Shown in pieces: positions 41,407-46,261 of a DNA stretch of 46,261 bases. The notes under the pieces are model-generated. The model had not been told where the DNA came from. It saw nothing but the letters and a program-made list of their open reading frames with translations, and ran no database searches. The stretch is from Pseudoselenomonas ruminantium. Lineage in GTDB: Bacteria; Bacillota; Negativicutes; Selenomonadales; Selenomonadaceae. The translations under genes and the position numbers were made by a program. The first letter of the stretch is position 1. Each line of letters opens with the position of its first letter. The stretch spans positions 1 through 46,261 of the forward strand of contig SVBX01000025.1 in assembly GCA_015058655.1 (NCBI GenBank), given 5' to 3'.

Positions 41407-42615
41407 TTATGAATCTCCCTTCTCGAACAGCTGCTTATGGAAGAGAATATTGTTCTCTATGTTGTATTTTTCCAGAGCCTTATCTATATTGGCGCCGTAT
41501 TCTGCATGATAGTTCAGGATCTTGTATGCAAGCTCATGATAGTTGCCGATATCGAAAGACTCGAAGCAGTTCGGGAAGTAGCGCTTGAGCTCACCGAAGG
41601 CAAGGCTGTTGCTGAACAGGGACTTGGCCTTGGTTTCGACGGTCAGGGAGGCAATGCCAGAGCCGCCCTGATTCACTTCCAGATACGGCAGCACCACGAA
41701 GTCTACCGTGTGGAGAGCCTTGATGAAGGGCTCATCATCCAGCCCGCCCACGAAGTGGACGCGGTCGTCAAGCTCTTCAGCTTCGATGATAGCCATGAGC
41801 TTGGCGATGTAGGGATTGACAGGCTCATAGGCATGTATGCTCATGGGATGCTGGGAGCCGAAAATCAGCAGGTGATATTCCTCCGGCAGGAGCTTCATGG
41901 CGCTGATGGCTGTTTCATACCCCTTGTAGTCCCCCAGGAAGCCAAAGAGCCCTACGGCCTTATCCTCTTCTTCCAGGCCGTATTCCTTCAGGAATTCGCT
42001 GCGACTGCTGACCTTCTCATAGTAAGCAAGCTCGTCCTTGTTCAGGAAGGACAAGGGGAAGGAGTGCACATTGTCATAGCCCAGCATATAGCGCACATTG
42101 TCCTCATCCCTCTGGGTGTGGACAATGATCTGGATATTCTTGTGGCGTGACTCCTCCTTGATGTGATCCACCAGAGAAGAATACACCTGCGGGAAATAAT
42201 TCTGGCGCCAATAATCCTTCAGATTGGCCATGAATCTCTTGGACAGGAACCCCTTGAGCACATCCTTGTCCCAGAAAGATTTCTTCAAGTCCACCCTGTG
42301 CATGGTGAAAACCAGATTCGGTGCAGCCGTGATGAGTTTCTTGACCCGACGGATGATATCCTTGGGATGGGAGCCGTAGAGTCCTGCCTCGAACTGGATG
42401 TTGACATAATCATAGTTCTTGAGCTTGGCAGCCATCTCGTCGATATGCTTGTCAGCCATGCTCCTTACCCGGCTGCCGGTGCTGGAAAGCCATTTTACAT
42501 TGAGCCCCAGTACATCCACTTCAAAATGACGGGAAAATTCTTTGCGCAAGGCTTCGGTATAGGTGGCATTGCCGCAAGATTCCTTGTAGCTGCTGATAAT
42601 CGCCAGTTTCTTCAA
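41407..42615 (-). CDS. GT4 glycosyltransferase
   Basis: 402 residues. N-terminal MKKLAIISSYKESCGNATYT with the sugar-acceptor Rossmann half, then LVFTMHRVDLKKSFWDKDVL. Donor half near 215-370: KAVGLFGFLGDYKGYETAIS, YHLLIFGSQHP, DDRVHFVGGLDDEPFIKALH and VVLPYLEVNQGGSGIASLTV. Close to mannosyl- and rhamnosyltransferases of A-band-like clusters, which is consistent with a GDP-sugar donor, but the sugar is not certain. ATG at 42615, about 18 bases after the cupin gene. Confidence 0.85.
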   Translation of the reverse strand: MKKLAIISSYKESCGNATYTEALRKEFSRHFEVDVLGLNVKWLSSTGSRVRSMADKHIDEMAAKLKNYDYVNIQFEAGLYGSHPKDIIRRVKKLITAAPNLVFTMHRVDLKKSFWDKDVLKGFLSKRFMANLKDYWRQNYFPQVYSSLVDHIKEESRHKNIQIIVHTQRDEDNVRYMLGYDNVHSFPLSFLNKDELAYYEKVSSRSEFLKEYGLEEEDKAVGLFGFLGDYKGYETAISAMKLLPEEYHLLIFGSQHPMSIHAYEPVNPYIAKLMAIIEAEELDDRVHFVGGLDDEPFIKALHTVDFVVLPYLEVNQGGSGIASLTVETKAKSLFSNSLAFGELKRYFPNCFESFDIGNYHELAYKILNYHAEYGANIDKALEKYNIENNILFHKQLFEKGDS

Positions 42616-42633
42616 GAAAAATTCACTCCTGTA

Positions 42634-42993
42634 TCAATCAAAAACATCTTTGGTACCATCCGGCAAAAGGAAGCCTATGTCATAAGCTGCCACCATCACC
42701 GTATCTTCATCGTAGTTGAAGGTGTGTATCTCATAGGGGTGCACCATCACCATGTCTCCCCCCACCAGAGTCTGTTGTTCTTCTTCTCCTGTGTTGAGGT
42801 CTTTGATGGAGAGGCGGCACTTGCCACTGACGATGAAGAAAATTTCCCTGTTCTGCTTGTGGTAATGACAGCCTCTCTCCACGCCTTTCTTGGTAAAGGA
42901 GACATTGACCTGCTGCCAGCCGGAAGAAAACAGCTGGAACAGCGCACCTCTCTCATCTTCAAAACTGAATTCCGGTTTCAATCTTTCAATCAT
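42634..42993 (-). CDS. Cupin protein (RmlC-like / WxcM C-terminal type)
   Basis: 119 residues, a single small beta-barrel. Cupin motif 1 GCHYHKQNREIFFIVSGKCR and motif 2 GDMVMVHPYEIHTF carry the metal-binding His, His, Glu and His. Similar proteins act as 3,4-keto-isomerases of dTDP-sugars (FdtA type) or as unassigned sugar-nucleotide cupins in polysaccharide operons. ATG at 42993 overlaps the end of the upstream GT4 gene by eight bases. Reaction unknown. Confidence 0.75.
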   Translation of the reverse strand: MIERLKPEFSFEDERGALFQLFSSGWQQVNVSFTKKGVERGCHYHKQNREIFFIVSGKCRLSIKDLNTGEEEQQTLVGGDMVMVHPYEIHTFNYDEDTVMVAAYDIGFLLPDGTKDVFD

Positions 42994-44125
42994 GTTCTTC
43001 TCCCTGTGCTAATGAATTTTCGACAACCTGCCTGAATTCTTCCCGAAATCTTTCCGGGGAGAATCGCAAAGCATTCTCACGGCACGCTGCTGGCGTAAAA
43101 AGGCTCATATTTTCTTCAAATTCCGCCACTGCCCTGCAGACTGAAGGTACCGTCTGTTCCTTGAAAAAGAGTCCCGTAGGAGACTCACTCCTGCCTAATC
43201 CTCTGATGGTTTCCAAGGCTCCCCCGCGCCCATAGGCTATGACCGGCGTACCGCAGGCCTGTGCTTCCAGGGGGGCTATGCCGAAGTCTTCTTCGGCAGC
43301 AAAGAGGAAGCATTTTGCCCTTTGCAGATAATCCCGCAGGACTTCATCCGGCTGGAAACCAAGTATCTTGATATTGTCATGGCCCTCAGCCCTAGCCCTG
43401 ACTTTTGGCATTTCCGGACCATCGCCTATGACCACCAGCTGTCTTTCCGGCATGGCGGCAAAAGCCTCTACTATGAGATCCATCTTCTTGTAGGGCACCA
43501 TGCGGGAGGCCGTCAGGTAGAAGTCCTCCTTGTCTTCCCTCAAGCTGAACTTCTCCACATTCACAGGCGGGTACAGAACCTTGGACTCCCTGCGATAGAC
43601 CTTCCAGATGCGCTTGCCTATGAAGCCGGAATTGGCCAGCATCACATCTATGCTGGGCGCAGTCCTCAAATCCCAGATACGGATATAATGGAGAATCAGC
43701 CTGGCCAGGAGCCCCTTGGGCCCCATGCCCAGACCACCTTCCCTAAGATACTGATGGGTGAGGTCCCAGGCATAGCGAATGGGTGAGTTGATATAGGCAA
43801 TGTGGATCTGCCCTGGGCCAGTGATGACTCCCTTGGCCACCGCTGCCGATGAGGAAATGACTACATCATATTCGGATAAGTCCAGCTGCTCCACCGCAAA
43901 GGGCATCAAGGGCAGATAGCTCCGATATTTCTTCCTGGCCCAAGGCAAGGACTGAATGAAAGTGGTCTTGACTTCCTTGTTAGCCAGGAAGCCGCGCTCT
44001 GCGGGAGGGATAAAATCCACCACAGCAAAAAGGTCTGACTCCGGCAAGACCTTGAGCATCTGCTCCACCACACGCTCCGCTCCTGCATAAGTGACAAACC
44101 AGTCATGAACAATCGCAATCTTCAT
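42986..44125 (-). CDS. GT4 mannosyltransferase-like (WbaZ/WbpZ type)
   Basis: 379 residues. Starts MKIAIVHDWFVTYAGAERVV, the hallmark of the WbaZ-type GDP-mannose transferases. It continues with AYINSPIRYAWDLTHQYLRE and the donor domain DFYLTASRMVPYKKMDLIVE, VVIGDGPEMPKVRA, IKILGFQPDEVLRDYLQRAK and AAEEDFGIAPLEAQACGTPV (E-x7-E). Probably adds mannose or a 6-deoxy derivative near the reducing end of the glycan. First gene of the eleven-gene operon, with the strongest promoter in that region about 70 bases upstream. Confidence 0.88.
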   Translation of the reverse strand: MKIAIVHDWFVTYAGAERVVEQMLKVLPESDLFAVVDFIPPAERGFLANKEVKTTFIQSLPWARKKYRSYLPLMPFAVEQLDLSEYDVVISSSAAVAKGVITGPGQIHIAYINSPIRYAWDLTHQYLREGGLGMGPKGLLARLILHYIRIWDLRTAPSIDVMLANSGFIGKRIWKVYRRESKVLYPPVNVEKFSLREDKEDFYLTASRMVPYKKMDLIVEAFAAMPERQLVVIGDGPEMPKVRARAEGHDNIKILGFQPDEVLRDYLQRAKCFLFAAEEDFGIAPLEAQACGTPVIAYGRGGALETIRGLGRSESPTGLFFKEQTVPSVCRAVAEFEENMSLFTPAACRENALRFSPERFREEFRQVVENSLAQGEEHD

Positions 44126-44196
44126 TATTGATAGTAAGCCTTTCCCCTAAAAAACCCCAAAGACAATGCTCCATCCCTGCGAAAATACTACCACCT

Positions 44197-44224
44197 ATTA
44201 TATATGAAACCATACATATGTCAA
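44197..44224 (-). promoter_or_regulatory. Promoter of the polysaccharide operon
   Basis: Minus strand TTGACA (44219-44224), 16 bases, TATAAT (44197-44202). The leader would be about 65 bases. The operon runs without a visible terminator to about 33529. Confidence 0.7.
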
Positions 44225-44262
44225 GAGCCAGCACATGCCGTCTATCCTCTCCCAGGAAACAT

Positions 44263-44292
44263 CAAAAAAGCCCCGACGCCTAGCCGGAGCTT
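44263..44292 (-). terminator. Terminator after the initiating sugar transferase
   Basis: Minus strand AAGCTCCG-GCTAGGCGT-CGGGGCTT followed by TTTT: an 8-bp stem with one G-U pair. It separates 44322-45794 from the operon promoter at 44197-44224. Confidence 0.75.
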
Positions 44293-44321
44293 TCCTTTCA
44301 TGCTATGAAGAAATGTGTTAT

Positions 44322-45794
44322 TCAGTACGCCCCCTTGCCGCTGAAGACAACTCTCACCGTCTTCAGCAGGTAAACCAAGTCAATCCATACGGACCAGTTC
44401 CTCACATACCAGGAATCCATTCGTACCCGCTCTTCGTAAGTGGTATCGCTGCGCCCATTCACCTGCCACATGCCGGTGATGCCGGGGGGCACCAGGGCGA
44501 AGTCACGGAAGTATTCGCCATACTTGATGATTTCCCGCCGCACGATGGGACGGGGGCCCACCAGGCTCATCTCGCCTTTCAGCACATTGAGGAGCTGGGG
44601 CAGCTCGTCAAGGCTGGTTTTCCTGAGGAAGCGACCTACTCTGGTGATACGGGGGTCGTCCTTCAGCTTGAAGGAATCCTCCCACTCTGCCATGGCAGCA
44701 GGGTTCTCCAGCAGGTACTCCCGCAGTTTTTCCTCTGCATCCGGCACCATGGTGCGGAATTTATAGCAAGGGAAAACCTTCTTCTTCTGACCGATGCGGA
44801 AGTGGGCAAAGATAACCGGCCCGGGACTGTCAATATAGACCGCCAGGGCGATGAGGATGCCCACAGGAAGGGCTACTACCAACCCTAGCAGGGATAAAGT
44901 CAAGTCAAAGATTCTCTTCAAGGCACGGTTCCAAGCAGAAGCCAGGTTGTTCCGCACCCCTATCACCAGCATGCTCTCATCCACCAGCGAGCTTACTTCC
45001 AGATTGCCTACGGGCAGGCCGATGAAGTCCGGCACGAAGGAAAGGTGCTTCACATAAGGCTGCAGCTTGTCCACCATAAGCAGCATTTCTTCATTAGACA
45101 GGCCCGGAGCCGTTATGATCACATAATCCACAGCAGTTTCCTGGACAATGCGTTCCACATCGTCAAATCCTCCCAAGATTGGGTAGTTTTTGGCCAACTG
45201 CTTGGAAATCGGGTGGTCATCCACGAAACCTATAATCCTGTACCCGTATCCCGCATCGTGGCGGAAGGATTTCAACACCAGTTCCGCCGTCCTTCCCGCT
45301 CCTATGAAGAGCACGGGAATCTGCAGCAGACCGTGACTGTTCAAGAAACGCTTGATGACATAGCGGAAGGAAAGTATCAGATTGAAGCTGAAAATCCAGG
45401 TAAAGGCCACAAAAAGCCTGGACACTACCGCTGATACCTTGCCGAAATACATGAGCATCAAAATCATCAGGATGGAGTACAGCACCCCATAGAAGACATT
45501 CCTGGCCAGTTGCCAGAAAGCCATGGTGGGCTGATAGGTGCGCATGACATACAGGAAGCAAATGAAAATAGTGGGCACTATCACAAAGAAATAGATATTC
45601 GGTATATTGAAATCAGGACTGGGCATCCCCGGCATAAAACGCCGCAAAAAAAGGGCAATGGTTTCCGATAGCACCACCGCCAAATAATCCCCGGCCATCA
45701 GCAGCAACGGCAAGAGCGCATGGGAATGTTTCTCTCTTGAGGAGAGACGCATGTCCTGCAAATCAGTTGTATCGTCAGTCTGCTTATGTGTCAT
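44322..45794 (-). CDS. Polyprenyl-phosphate sugar-1-phosphate transferase (WbaP/WcaJ family)
   Basis: 490 residues. Four or five N-terminal membrane helices (20-150), a CoA_binding_3-like regulatory domain ([31 protein letters not shown]), then the catalytic domain after [60 protein letters not shown] with GPRP, and [20 protein letters not shown]. It starts glycan assembly by moving a sugar phosphate from UDP-sugar to undecaprenyl phosphate at the inner membrane. ATG at 45794 with its own promoter and terminator, so it is transcribed alone. Galactose or glucose specificity cannot be read. Confidence 0.92.
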   Translation of the reverse strand: MTHKQTDDTTDLQDMRLSSREKHSHALLPLLLMAGDYLAVVLSETIALFLRRFMPGMPSPDFNIPNIYFFVIVPTIFICFLYVMRTYQPTMAFWQLARNVFYGVLYSILMILMLMYFGKVSAVVSRLFVAFTWIFSFNLILSFRYVIKRFLNSHGLLQIPVLFIGAGRTAELVLKSFRHDAGYGYRIIGFVDDHPISKQLAKNYPILGGFDDVERIVQETAVDYVIITAPGLSNEEMLLMVDKLQPYVKHLSFVPDFIGLPVGNLEVSSLVDESMLVIGVRNNLASAWNRALKRIFDLTLSLLGLVVALPVGILIALAVYIDSPGPVIFAHFRIGQKKKVFPCYKFRTMVPDAEEKLREYLLENPAAMAEWEDSFKLKDDPRITRVGRFLRKTSLDELPQLLNVLKGEMSLVGPRPIVRREIIKYGEYFRDFALVPPGITGMWQVNGRSDTTYEERVRMDSWYVRNWSVWIDLVYLLKTVRVVFSGKGAY

Positions 45795-45839
45795 GGTCTG
45801 CCGTTTTCCCTTCTGTCACAAACTATCATAGCTTATCAA

Positions 45840-45868
45840 AGTATAGCATAATTAACTATTGAAAACAA
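45840..45868 (-). promoter_or_regulatory. Promoter of the initiating sugar transferase gene
   Basis: Minus strand TTGTTT (45863-45868), 17 bases, TATACT (45840-45845). It lies just after the tRNA operon terminator. Confidence 0.6.
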
Positions 45869-45873
45869 CATAA

Positions 45874-45902
45874 GAAAAAGGCTCCAGCCGAAGCTGAAGC
45901 CT
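45874..45902 (-). terminator. Terminator of the rRNA-tRNA operon
   Basis: Minus strand AGGCTTCAGC-TTCG-GCTGGAGCCT followed by TTTTTC: a 10-bp stem (one G-U pair) with a stable tetraloop and a T-run, 13 bases after the tRNA-Ser end. Confidence 0.92.
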
Positions 45903-45914
45903 AATGTTTCACAG

Positions 45915-46005
45915 TGGCGGAGTGGAGAGGATTCGAACCTCCGCACCAGTTACCCAGCCTAACGATTTAGCAAACCGTCCTCTTAAGCCACTTGAGTACC
46001 ACTCC
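45915..46005 (-). tRNA. tRNA-Ser (GCT)
   Basis: 91 nt including an encoded CCA. Acceptor GGAGTGG / CCACTCC with discriminator G, anticodon GCT in GGTTTGCTAAATC, a long variable arm, and GGTTCGAATCC in the T arm. Confidence 0.96.
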
Positions 46006-46020
46006 GTTATGAAATTTAGA

Positions 46021-46096
<76 letters not shown>

Positions 46097-46102
46097 ATGA
46101 TA

Positions 46103-46179
46103 TGGGGCGACTTATGGGGGTCGAACCCATGCATGCTGGAGCCACAATCCAGTGTGTTAACCACTTCACCAAAGCCGCC
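46103..46179 (-). tRNA. tRNA-His (GTG)
   Basis: 77 nt with encoded CCA and the extra 5' G typical of tRNA-His (paired with C73). Anticodon GTG in GGATTGTGGCTCC, T arm GGGTTCGACCCCC. Confidence 0.96.
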
Positions 46180-46183
46180 ATCA

Positions 46184-46261
46184 GAACCAGCAGCTTCCTA
46201 TCCTCCCAGCCCGTCTCCAGGCAAGTACTTTCGGCCTCTTGGTGCTTAACTACTGTGTTCG
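46184..46261 (-). rRNA. 5S rRNA, 3' part (runs off the window)
   Basis: The minus strand reads CGAACACAGTAGTTAAGCAC, GCCGAAAGTACTTG and GGGAGGATAGGAAGCTGCTG, the conserved second half of 5S rRNA. It is directly followed by tRNA-His, tRNA-Trp and tRNA-Ser. The rest of the rRNA operon lies to the right of the window. The exact 3' end (near 46184) is approximate. Confidence 0.92.

Overview
The window reads as chromosome from a diderm Firmicute of the Negativicutes, most likely a Selenomonas relative. The reasons are a Gram-negative style envelope gene set (heptosyltransferase-like GT9, Wzm/Wzt exporter, type I secretion with an HlyD-type adaptor, sugar-nucleotide pathways) combined with strong AGGAGG ribosome sites, a Firmicute-type MetA and an AAA/PD-(D/E)XK gene of a type frequent in these genomes. 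The genus is an inference. Every recognisable gene lies on the minus strand except one tiny plus-strand toxin-like gene.

Layout by coordinate (transcription runs right to left). 1-3527: glycosyltransferases and a decayed gene end. 3546-4481: metA. 4520-4886: a compact locus with the architecture of a par/Fst type I toxin-antitoxin module (29-codon hydrophobic peptide, convergent antisense RNA, shared terminator hairpin, direct repeats over the toxin start). 4890-8199: a membrane-anchored unknown and rfbB, rfbC, rfbA (no rfbD here). 8200-13660: an AAA/PD-(D/E)XK gene, a glycosyltransferase gene split by a small element, an acetyltransferase, gene remnants, and most of the miniature elements. 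13662-17766: phosphohexomutase, GT9 and GT4. 17788-23431: an ABC / HlyD-like / ABC type I secretion operon. 23965-25693: an ATPase plus TOPRIM pair, probably antiviral. 25867-28908: a 1013-residue RTX-like protein with 20-residue repeats, the likely secretion substrate. 29431-33442: a tandem GT2 protein preceded by an unknown gene, a SecB-like chaperone and a PD-(D/E)XK-like protein. 33529-44125: an eleven-gene operon for a GDP-mannose-derived polysaccharide (probably a D-rhamnan or mannan type) with ABC export and acyl and methyl decoration. 44322-45794: the initiating polyprenyl-phosphate sugar transferase. 45915-46261: tRNA-Ser, tRNA-Trp, tRNA-His and the 3' part of a 5S rRNA, the tail of an rRNA operon.

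How the parts work together (inference). Two sugar-nucleotide supplies (dTDP-4-keto-6-deoxyglucose/rhamnose and GDP-mannose/GDP-6-deoxyhexose) feed glycosyltransferases that build a surface polysaccharide and perhaps glycosylate the RTX-like surface protein before type I export. Four families of short non-autonomous elements (called A, B, C and D below) have inserted in and between these genes. Several insertions can be reconstructed to the base, including one element nested in another and one that splits a glycosyltransferase gene. No transposase, CRISPR array, phage gene or replication origin was seen.
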